Under the pieces are notes generated by a model. It was given only the letters and a program-made list of their open reading frames with translations. It was not told the DNA's origin and did not search any database. The position numbers were made by a program, and so were the translations under genes. Below, piece by piece: positions 1 to 5,364 of a stretch of DNA of 5,364 nucleotides; the stretch's first letter is position 1, and each line of letters starts with the position of its first letter. The stretch comes from Actinomycetota bacterium (lineage in GTDB: Bacteria > Actinomycetota > Actinomycetes > Actinomycetales > Microbacteriaceae), in NCBI GenBank assembly GCA_009704225.1, contig WLEN01000059.1, forward strand, positions 1 to 5,364, read 5' to 3'.

Positions 1-2769
1 TCGTTCACGATGGGAGGGCTCGGTTCCGGTTTCGCCCATGACGAGACTGAGCTTCGCCGAATGGTCGAGAACGGGCTTCACGAAAGCCCGACGAGCGAGG
101 TTTTGCTGGAAGAGTCGATACTCGGTTGGAAAGAATACGAGCTGGAACTAATGCGCGACGCAGCTGACAATACGGTTGTCGTCTGCTCGATTGAAAACAT
201 CGACCCGGTTGGTGTCCACACGGGCGATTCATTGACGGTCGCCCCAGCATTGACTTTGACCGATCGCGAATATCAAAATCTGCGTGATATCGGGATTCGA
301 ATAATCAGGGCAGTCGGAGTAGACACAGGCGGTTGCAACATCCAGTTTGCAATCGATCCTGCGAACGGCCGCGTCATCGTCATCGAAATGAATCCGCGCG
401 TGAGCCGATCGAGTGCGCTCGCGTCGAAAGCCACGGGTTTCCCCATCGCCAAGATCGCGGCGAAATTGGCAATTGGTTATCGCCTTGACGAAATCCCCAA
501 CGACATCACCGGGGTGACGCCTGCGTCGTTCGAACCGACTCTCGATTACGTCGTGGTGAAAGTGCCGCGTTTCGCGTTCGAGAAGTTCCCCGGGGCCGAT
601 ACGGGTCTGACAACCACGATGAAGAGCGTGGGAGAGGCGATGGCTATCGGTCGCAACTTCACCACGGCTCTCCAAAAGTCTCTTCGTTCCCTAGAAAAAC
701 GCGGCAGTTCGTTTCACTGGAACGGTCCGGTTGGCGATGTCACCGCGCTTCTCGAGGAATCTCGAAAGCCAACGGATGGTCGAATCGTGACGCTGCAGCA
801 GGCGTTACGTGCTGGGGCAAGCATTGAGCAGGCGTTTGAGGCAACCGCGATTGACCCGTGGTTCCTCGATCAGATTGTGCTGATCAACGAGGTGGCGTCG
901 GAACTGTCGTCTGGCCCGATGACCGCAGAAGCGATTCGTTTGGCAAAGAACCACGGCTTTAGTGATGTTCAACTCGCTGACATCTGGGGAATGGCGGAGG
1001 ACGCTGTGAGGGCGTTCCGGTTGGAACAGGACATCCGCCCCGTGTTCAAGACGGTGGACACGTGTGCGGGCGAGTTCCCGGCAGTGACGCCTTACCACTA
1101 CTCGTCGTACGACACCGAGACCGAGGTGATCCCCTCCGATCGAACGAAGGTCATCATCATCGGTTCCGGGCCCAACCGCATCGGTCAGGGAATCGAGTTC
1201 GACTATTCCTGTGTTCACGCCTCGTTCGCCCTGTCCGACGCGGGCTATGAAACCATCATGATCAACTGCAACCCCGAGACGGTGTCCACCGACTACGACA
1301 CCAGTGACCGTCTCTATTTCGAACCGCTCACCCTGGAGGATGTTCTCGCGGTCATCGACGCTGAGAGCGCGAGTGGAACCATTCTTGGTGCAGTCGTTCA
1401 ATTGGGCGGTCAGACCGCGCTGGGGCTTGCTCACGGGTTGGAGCGCAATGGCGTGACGATTTTGGGGACGAGCCCGGATGCAATCGATATCGCAGAGGAA
1501 CGTGGTCGCTTCGCGGAGGTTCTCGCCGCATGCGGACTTGTTGCACCGCGCAATGGTGTCGCATTCGATGTGGAGTCCGCCATAGCCGTGGCTCACGACG
1601 TCGGTTACCCCGTTCTCGTGCGCCCGTCGTATGTTCTCGGTGGACGTGGGATGGAAATCATTTACGATGCCGAGTCGATTCGTGATTACTTCGAGCGCAT
1701 AGCTGAGTCAGCGATTATCGGTCCCGACGCGCCACTGCTGGTCGACCGATTCCTCGACGATGCGATTGAGATCGATGTCGATGCGCTCTATGACGGTGAA
1801 CGACTGTACATCGGCGGAATCATGGAGCACATCGAAGAAGCGGGAGTTCACTCCGGTGACTCGGCGTGCACCCTGCCACCGGTCACACTGGGGCGTGGGG
1901 TGATCGATGAGGTTACCGCGGCGACGAAATTAATAGCCGTGGGAATCGGCGTCCGCGGACTACTCAACGTCCAGTTCGCCGTGTCTGCGGGCGTTCTCTA
2001 CGTTTTGGAAGCCAACCCGCGCGCAAGCCGGACGGTCCCGTTCGTTTCGAAGGCGATGGGTACGCAACTAGCGAAGGCCGCGTCGTTGATCATGGTTGGG
2101 CGCACTATCGCTGAGCTCGTGCTCGAGGGACATCTGCCCGAAAACGACGGCTCTGTCGTATCCCGTTCAGCACCGGTGGCGGTGAAAGAGGCCGTCTTGC
2201 CGTTCAAACGATTCCGCACGGTCGAAGGTCGAGTGGTTGACGCGGTGTTAGGGCCAGAGATGCGTTCTACCGGCGAGGTCATGGGAATCGACCGAAACTT
2301 CCCACTCGCGTTTCGAAAGAGCCAAGATGCAGCCTACGGAGGCTTACCCACGAGCGGTACGGTGTTCGTGTCGGTCGCCGACCGCGATAAGCGGTCGATC
2401 GTTCTGCCGATGCAAAGGCTCGCGCAACTGGGCTTCACCGTGCTGGCGACCGAAGGCACCGCGGATATTCTGGCCCGCAATGGCGTCCCGGTGACGACCG
2501 TTCGCAAACACTACGAAGCTGATGCCGGTGAAGAATCAATCATTGATTTGATTCGCGCGGGCTCGGTGGACCTCATAATCAACACGCCGTCCGGTCGAAG
2601 CGCACGCGCTGATGGAATGGAAATCCGTCGCGAAGCGGTGGCCGCCGACAAGGCACTCGTGACGACCATCGCCCAAGTATCCGCAGCGGTCGCAGCAATC
2701 GAATCCTCTAGTGAGCCCATCAACGTGCGTTCGCTCCAGGAATATGCCGCGGATCGAGCCTCGTGGTGA
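1..2769 (+). CDS. carB: Carbamoyl-phosphate synthase large subunit, 5'-truncated by window edge
   Basis: Large subunit of carbamoyl-phosphate synthase. It uses ammonia from the CarA glutaminase subunit, bicarbonate and two ATP to make carbamoyl phosphate for pyrimidine and arginine synthesis in the cytoplasm. The frame is open from base 1 and ends at TGA 2767-2769. The 922 visible codons begin at about residue 171 of the E. coli protein, so roughly 170 residues lie upstream; the ATG at base 10 is internal, not the start. Numbering from the first codon: first ATP-grasp glycine loop TMGGLGSG (3-10), GWKEYE (42-47), VHTGDS (72-77), Q115, E129 and N131 in EMNPRVSR; an oligomerisation region; second ATP-grasp half from about 384 with [13 protein letters not shown] (390-402), [10 protein letters not shown] (541-550), E590, E670 and N672; C-terminal MGS-like allosteric domain from about 785. 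All matched catalytic residues are present, so it should be active. In the effector site S791, K797, T817, T820, K836 and N861 match the E. coli UMP-contact residues as I remember them. No frameshift or internal stop. Confidence 0.97.
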   Translation, partial: SFTMGGLGSGFAHDETELRRMVENGLHESPTSEVLLEESILGWKEYELELMRDAADNTVVVCSIENIDPVGVHTGDSLTVAPALTLTDREYQNLRDIGIRIIRAVGVDTGGCNIQFAIDPANGRVIVIEMNPRVSRSSALASKATGFPIAKIAAKLAIGYRLDEIPNDITGVTPASFEPTLDYVVVKVPRFAFEKFPGADTGLTTTMKSVGEAMAIGRNFTTALQKSLRSLEKRGSSFHWNGPVGDVTALLEESRKPTDGRIVTLQQALRAGASIEQAFEATAIDPWFLDQIVLINEVASELSSGPMTAEAIRLAKNHGFSDVQLADIWGMAEDAVRAFRLEQDIRPVFKTVDTCAGEFPAVTPYHYSSYDTETEVIPSDRTKVIIIGSGPNRIGQGIEFDYSCVHASFALSDAGYETIMINCNPETVSTDYDTSDRLYFEPLTLEDVLAVIDAESASGTILGAVVQLGGQTALGLAHGLERNGVTILGTSPDAIDIAEERGRFAEVLAACGLVAPRNGVAFDVESAIAVAHDVGYPVLVRPSYVLGGRGMEIIYDAESIRDYFERIAESAIIGPDAPLLVDRFLDDAIEIDVDALYDGERLYIGGIMEHIEEAGVHSGDSACTLPPVTLGRGVIDEVTAATKLIAVGIGVRGLLNVQFAVSAGVLYVLEANPRASRTVPFVSKAMGTQLAKAASLIMVGRTIAELVLEGHLPENDGSVVSRSAPVAVKEAVLPFKRFRTVEGRVVDAVLGPEMRSTGEVMGIDRNFPLAFRKSQDAAYGGLPTSGTVFVSVADRDKRSIVLPMQRLAQLGFTVLATEGTADILARNGVPVTTVRKHYEADAGEESIIDLIRAGSVDLIINTPSGRSARADGMEIRREAVAADKALVTTIAQVSAAVAAIESSSEPINVRSLQEYAADRASW

Positions 2770-3575
2770 TGGGCCTCGGCGCACGGTTCGACTCAATCGT
2801 CGACTCGGTTGGGCCCTTGTGTGTGGGTATCGACCCGAGTGTCGATGCACTTGAGGCGGCGGGGCTCCCCGATAACGACGAGGGAGCCCTGGAATTTGGA
2901 CGAGCAGTTGTCGCGGCGGCGACCTCACGAGTGGGAATCGTGAAACCTCAAGTTGCGTACTTCGAGCGTTTTGGTTCACGTGGATTTGGCGCGTTGGAAA
3001 TTGTGATCCGTGAAGCACGAGAGGGCGGTCTCGCGGTCATCGCTGATGCGAAGCGCGGTGATATTGGGTCAACGATGCACGGATATGCGGACGCGTGGCT
3101 GGGAACCGGCCCGCTACAGAGCGATGCTCTGACTGTGAGTCCCTATCTGGGCTTTGACGCGCTGGAGCCCGTTTTCTCCCTGGCCGAGGCGAATGGGTCG
3201 ACTGTTTTCGTGCTTAGTGCGACGTCGAACCCCGATGCCGGTCATGTGCAACGTGCGTCAATCGCGGGAGCTACGTTGCCTGCTCTCGTTGCGCGTTTTG
3301 CGCGCGAACGATCGGCTGGCACGAACTCCGTTGGTGTCGTTGTTGGTGCGACCCGTGGTCTCTCAGACAGCGGCTTGGCCGCGGCCGATATTGAAGGGCT
3401 GCTCATACTTGCACCCGGGTTTGGAGCGCAAGGTGCGTCATTGACAGACCTGTCAGACATTTTCGGAACGTCGACCAATCGGGTCATTCCTTCGGTCAGT
3501 AGAAGTGTCACCAGTGACGGCCTCGCGAACATGCCTCGGTCAATCGAACGGCACCTGCAAGAATTGGGACTCTAA
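2769..3575 (+). CDS. pyrF: Orotidine 5'-phosphate decarboxylase (class 2, actinobacterial type)
   Basis: Decarboxylates orotidine 5'-monophosphate to UMP, the last step of de novo pyrimidine synthesis; a cytoplasmic TIM-barrel enzyme. With the ATG at 2769 the product is 268 residues, in the usual range for the longer class 2 family. Visible motifs: LCVGIDPS (17-24), VKPQVAYFE (58-66), the catalytic DAKRGDIG (93-100) carrying the Lys/Asp charge network, SPYLGF (124-129), LSATSNP (149-155), VVVGATRG (190-197) and the phosphate-binding LAPGFGAQG (214-222). Three start codons lie in tandem, GTG 2763, GTG 2766 and ATG 2769. I prefer the ATG, which shares one base with the carB stop (TGATG), but GTG 2766 would give a standard 4-base GTGA overlap and only one more residue. 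No strong Shine-Dalgarno is seen (weak GGATCGAG near 2751-2758), so translation is probably coupled to carB. It ends in TAA, whose last A begins the next gene. The function is clear; only the exact start is open. Confidence 0.96.
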   Translation: MGLGARFDSIVDSVGPLCVGIDPSVDALEAAGLPDNDEGALEFGRAVVAAATSRVGIVKPQVAYFERFGSRGFGALEIVIREAREGGLAVIADAKRGDIGSTMHGYADAWLGTGPLQSDALTVSPYLGFDALEPVFSLAEANGSTVFVLSATSNPDAGHVQRASIAGATLPALVARFARERSAGTNSVGVVVGATRGLSDSGLAAADIEGLLILAPGFGAQGASLTDLSDIFGTSTNRVIPSVSRSVTSDGLANMPRSIERHLQELGL

Positions 3576-4453
3576 TGCGAGACCCCAGGGAAGCCTCACT
3601 CATTGCTGTCGAGCGACGGCGAGCACGGGCGGCCGTGAAGCGAGCGATTCAGACCGGAGAGAGAACTCCGCTTTCCGTCGCGCGTGAGGCCTGGCACGAC
3701 ACAGGGACACCTGCAGCGGGTCTGCGCATTACGGAATTTCTTGGGAGTATCGCTGGCATTGGCGTTGTGAAAATTCCGCGAATACTCGACAGACTGGGGA
3801 TCTCACCACGAAAGCGGCTAGGGGCGTTGGGGGCGCGTCAAGCGGAAGCTCTGAGATCTTGGTTGATAGATCGACAGAGGCCCGACAACCCCGCAACCCA
3901 CCGAGGGCGATTGGTGGTCGTAGCCGGGCCGACGGCGGTGGGTAAGGGAACCGTTGTCGCGCGAATTAGAGAGCGCCACCCGGACGTCAAATTCTCTGTC
4001 TCCGCGACGACACGCGCCCCACGTCCAGGCGAAGTGGACGGTGAGCATTACCGCTTCGTCAGCGATGATGAGTTCGACCGCCTCGTCGAAACTAAACAGA
4101 TGCTGGAATGGGCTGTTGTGCACGGACAGCATCGCTACGGGACTCCGCGCGGTCCGATAGTGGCTGCACTCGAAAGCGGCTCGAGCATCATTCTCGAAAT
4201 CGATATCCAAGGCGCGCGCCAAGTGAAAAAGGCCATGCCCGAAGCAATCCTGGTGTTCCTCCTGCCGCCATCGTGGAACGAACTCGTGCGAAGGTTGCAG
4301 ACTCGAGGAACCGAGAGCCCGGAAGAACAGTCCCGTCGCCTCGAAACCGCGAAGGTCGAATACGATGCTCAATCTGAATTTGACGTGACAGTTATCAACG
4401 ACAATGTCGATGTGGCCGCGGAAGCCGTCGTACACTTGATGACAGGCAACTAA
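3575..4453 (+). CDS. gmk: Fusion protein: N-terminal mIHF-like DNA-binding domain + guanylate kinase
   Basis: A single 292-residue frame covers two proteins that are separate in mycobacteria. Residues 1-97 resemble actinobacterial integration host factor (mIHF): a basic helix VERRRARAAVKRAI (12-25), then RITEFLGSI (51-59), the helix-two-turn-helix hairpin GIGVVK (61-66) and the C-terminal LGISPRKRLGALGARQAEAL (74-93). The acidic/Ala-rich N-terminal tail of mycobacterial mIHF is mostly absent. Residues 98-111 form a polar linker. Residues 112-292 are a complete guanylate kinase (GMP + ATP to GDP + ADP): P-loop GPTAVGKGT (118-126), GMP-site S143, R147, R150, Y159, E178, Y188 and T190, EIDIQG (208-213), lid arginines around RGTESPEE (244-251) and a C-terminal VINDN (273-277). 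All key kinase residues are present, so GDP synthesis is expected. DNA binding by the N-terminal half is inferred from homology. The ATG overlaps the pyrF stop (TAATG) without a clear Shine-Dalgarno, suggesting coupling. I recall similar fused annotations in Microbacteriaceae but cannot verify this here. Confidence 0.94.
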   Translation: MRDPREASLIAVERRRARAAVKRAIQTGERTPLSVAREAWHDTGTPAAGLRITEFLGSIAGIGVVKIPRILDRLGISPRKRLGALGARQAEALRSWLIDRQRPDNPATHRGRLVVVAGPTAVGKGTVVARIRERHPDVKFSVSATTRAPRPGEVDGEHYRFVSDDEFDRLVETKQMLEWAVVHGQHRYGTPRGPIVAALESGSSIILEIDIQGARQVKKAMPEAILVFLLPPSWNELVRRLQTRGTESPEEQSRRLETAKVEYDAQSEFDVTVINDNVDVAAEAVVHLMTGN

Positions 4454-4456
4454 GTC

Positions 4457-4462
4457 GGAAGG
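4457..4462 (+). promoter_or_regulatory. Shine-Dalgarno site for rpoZ
   Basis: GGAAGG lies 6 bases before the ATG at 4469. It is the clearest ribosome-binding site in the window. It supports that ATG as the rpoZ start and suggests rpoZ is initiated independently rather than purely coupled to gmk, which ends 15 bases upstream. Confidence 0.75.
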
Positions 4463-4468
4463 CGAATT

Positions 4469-4717
4469 ATGAACACGAGCAAGGGAATCATTGACCCTCC
4501 CATTGACGAACTCCTGGAGAAGGTCGATTCGAAGTACCAGCTTGTCATCGTCGCCTCAAAGCGTGCGCGCGAAATCAACGATTACTACGTCGAGCGCGCG
4601 GAAGGTACCGTGACGACAGCCGGACCGCTCGTCGAGTTTTCAGTTGATGAGAAGCCGCTCACCATCGCAATGCGTGAAATCAACGAGGGACTCGTCGAGC
4701 TCGATAGCGCGAAGTAG
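4469..4717 (+). CDS. rpoZ: DNA-directed RNA polymerase omega subunit
   Basis: Small subunit of RNA polymerase that clamps the beta' subunit and helps core enzyme assembly. The 82-residue product matches the actinobacterial form: [20 protein letters not shown] (7-26), the conserved [12 protein letters not shown] (29-40), GPLVE (52-56) and the C-terminal [10 protein letters not shown] (62-71). The length is slightly under typical mycobacterial or Streptomyces omega (about 90-110) because the N-terminal leader is short; the core is complete. The start is set by the Shine-Dalgarno at 4457-4462. It lies 15 bases after the guanylate kinase stop, and the gmk-rpoZ pairing is widely conserved in bacteria, which supports both calls. 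Identification rests on the motifs plus the neighbourhood. Confidence 0.95.
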   Translation: MNTSKGIIDPPIDELLEKVDSKYQLVIVASKRAREINDYYVERAEGTVTTAGPLVEFSVDEKPLTIAMREINEGLVELDSAK

Positions 4718-4768
4718 GTCGACAGCGCGGGCGTTCGACATTGTCAGCCGACAGAAAGTGGTGTCCCT
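4718..4768 (+). other. Short rpoZ-metK spacer with two weak inverted repeats
   Basis: This 51-base gap contains GTCGA (4718-4722) facing TCGAC (4735-4739) across 12 bases, and TGTC (4742-4745) facing GACA (4750-4753) across 4 bases. Both stems are short, and neither is followed by a T run, so they do not look like intrinsic terminators. The gap is too short for the larger SAM riboswitch classes and I see no convincing -35/-10 pair. The likely ribosome-binding site for metK is the purine run AGAAAGTGG (4753-4761). Reading through from rpoZ into metK is the simplest interpretation. Confidence 0.4.
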
Positions 4769-5364
4769 ATGACTCTCCGCATTTTCACGAGCGAATCCGT
4801 CACGAGCGGTCATCCGGATAAGCTGTGCGACCAATTGTCGGATGCGATTCTCGATGCCATTCTTGCCCATGATCGAACCGCGCGAGTCGCCGTTGAATGC
4901 CTCGCGTCGGGTGGCCTCATCCACGTTGCCGGAGAAGTTCGCACTGAAGGCTACGTCGATATCGACCGCGTCGTCCGTGATGTGATTCTTGACATTGGTT
5001 ACGATTCTGCCGATGTTGATTTTGATGGGCGAACGTGCGGAATCATGTTGTCGATCGTCGAACAATCACCCGAGATAAGCAGTGCGGTCGACAATGGCGA
5101 CGAACTCGGCGCCGGAGACCAAGGATTGATGTTTGGATACGCGTGTAACGAAACGCCCGTGTTTATGCCCGCTCCGATTTTCTACGCGCACCGTCTGGCA
5201 GAACGGCTTGAGCATGTTCGTAAAGCTGGAATCCTCACGTATCTTCGTCCGGATGGGAAAACCCAGGTGACCATCGGGTATGACGGACAGGTGCCTCGAA
5301 GCGTGAACACCATCGTTGTCTCCACGCAACATTCGCCAACCATCGATGGACGACCCATCTCTCA
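4769..5364 (+). CDS. metK: S-adenosylmethionine synthetase, 3'-truncated by window edge
   Basis: Makes S-adenosylmethionine from methionine and ATP, releasing phosphate and pyrophosphate, in the cytoplasm. The frame starts at ATG 4769 and stays open to the window end: 198 codons plus two bases, about half of the usual 380-400 residues. Motifs: [13 protein letters not shown] (6-18) with the catalytic His15 and the metal/ATP residues Asp17 and Lys18, E43 (potassium site by alignment), VAGE (53-56), EQSPEI (98-103), signature [12 protein letters not shown] (114-125), MPAPI (133-137), [10 protein letters not shown] (159-168) and VSTQH (184-188). The second family signature (GGGAFSGKD) would lie beyond the window. 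Oddities: Ser13 where most members have Glu before GHPDK, ECLASGG (43-49) where relatives read like ETLVTTG, and a loop of only about five residues between VD and GAGDQG, where many actinobacteria have 15 or more. The active-site residues that can be checked are intact. The Shine-Dalgarno is weak (within 4753-4761). Confidence 0.95.
   Translation, partial: MTLRIFTSESVTSGHPDKLCDQLSDAILDAILAHDRTARVAVECLASGGLIHVAGEVRTEGYVDIDRVVRDVILDIGYDSADVDFDGRTCGIMLSIVEQSPEISSAVDNGDELGAGDQGLMFGYACNETPVFMPAPIFYAHRLAERLEHVRKAGILTYLRPDGKTQVTIGYDGQVPRSVNTIVVSTQHSPTIDGRPIS

Noticed and set aside
805..1596. Long open frame (263 codons) on the minus strand inside carB
   Set aside because: It lies fully opposite conserved CarB coding sequence, its translation (many Arg, His and Asp, no recognisable domain) looks like an antisense shadow, and the + strand product is certain.
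2536..3018. Minus-strand open frame of 160 codons spanning the carB-pyrF junction
   Set aside because: Covers the ends of two well-supported + strand genes; low-complexity Arg/Pro/Ser translation typical of a shadow frame.
3860..3912. Fusion of mIHF and Gmk as a sequencing frameshift artefact
   Set aside because: Both domains are in the same frame, the linker has no partial stop or abrupt change in composition, and the missing element would be a stop codon rather than a base. Raw reads could still test it.
3818..4435. Minus-strand open frame of 205 codons opposite the guanylate kinase domain
   Set aside because: Antisense shadow of a conserved enzyme; no recognisable motif and no room for its own promoter or ribosome-binding site.
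4718..4768. SAM riboswitch or terminator upstream of metK
   Set aside because: Only 51 bases are available, stems are 4-5 bp, there is no T run, and I see no conserved riboswitch core.
4741..4770. Promoter for metK with TTGTCA (4741-4746) as a -35 element
   Set aside because: The position 17 bases downstream reads TCCCTA, a poor -10, and would overlap the start codon.
4640..5332. Two abutting minus-strand open frames opposite rpoZ and metK
   Set aside because: The + strand encodes clear RpoZ and MetK motifs through the same bases; the minus translations match nothing I recognise.

Overview
The window reads as a gene-dense housekeeping segment from an actinobacterium, with five genes, all on the + strand and almost no intergenic DNA. 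In order they are carB (5' end missing), pyrF, a guanylate kinase gene fused to an actinobacterial integration host factor (mIHF) domain, rpoZ, and metK (3' end missing). A hand count on a few lines gives roughly 55-63% G+C. The gene order pyrF - mihF - gmk - rpoZ - metK is a recognised actinobacterial arrangement (known from Mycobacterium, with coaBC/dfp before metK). The mIHF domain exists only in Actinobacteria. The MetK and CarB sequences look closest to Micrococcales, perhaps Microbacteriaceae or a small-genome aquatic relative. That placement is inferred from remembered sequences, not from a search.

Layout: bases 1-2769 hold the last 922 codons of carB (about 170 residues missing at the front). 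carB runs into pyrF through a 1-base (TGATG) or 4-base (GTGA) overlap. pyrF runs into the mIHF-Gmk fusion through a 1-base overlap (TAATG). A 15-base gap with a good Shine-Dalgarno site precedes rpoZ. A 51-base gap with no convincing terminator, promoter or riboswitch precedes metK, which leaves the window after 198 codons. There is no stretch of 300 bases without a gene, and I saw no tRNA, rRNA, mobile element, CRISPR array or long repeat.

Function: CarB makes carbamoyl phosphate and PyrF performs the last step of UMP synthesis. Gmk phosphorylates GMP to GDP. RpoZ is the omega subunit of RNA polymerase. MetK makes S-adenosylmethionine from methionine and ATP. The overlapping junctions suggest that the first three genes are translationally coupled, and the whole set may be one transcript tied to nucleotide supply and growth.

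Most notable points: (1) the DNA-binding mIHF protein and guanylate kinase are one continuous polypeptide instead of two; (2) coaBC, commonly found between rpoZ and metK in related organisms, is absent here; (3) the MetK N-terminal half departs from the family at a few usually conserved positions and has a very short loop before its GAGDQG motif. I found no previously undescribed multi-gene system. The fusion is the best candidate for a second look, though it may be an already known lineage trait.
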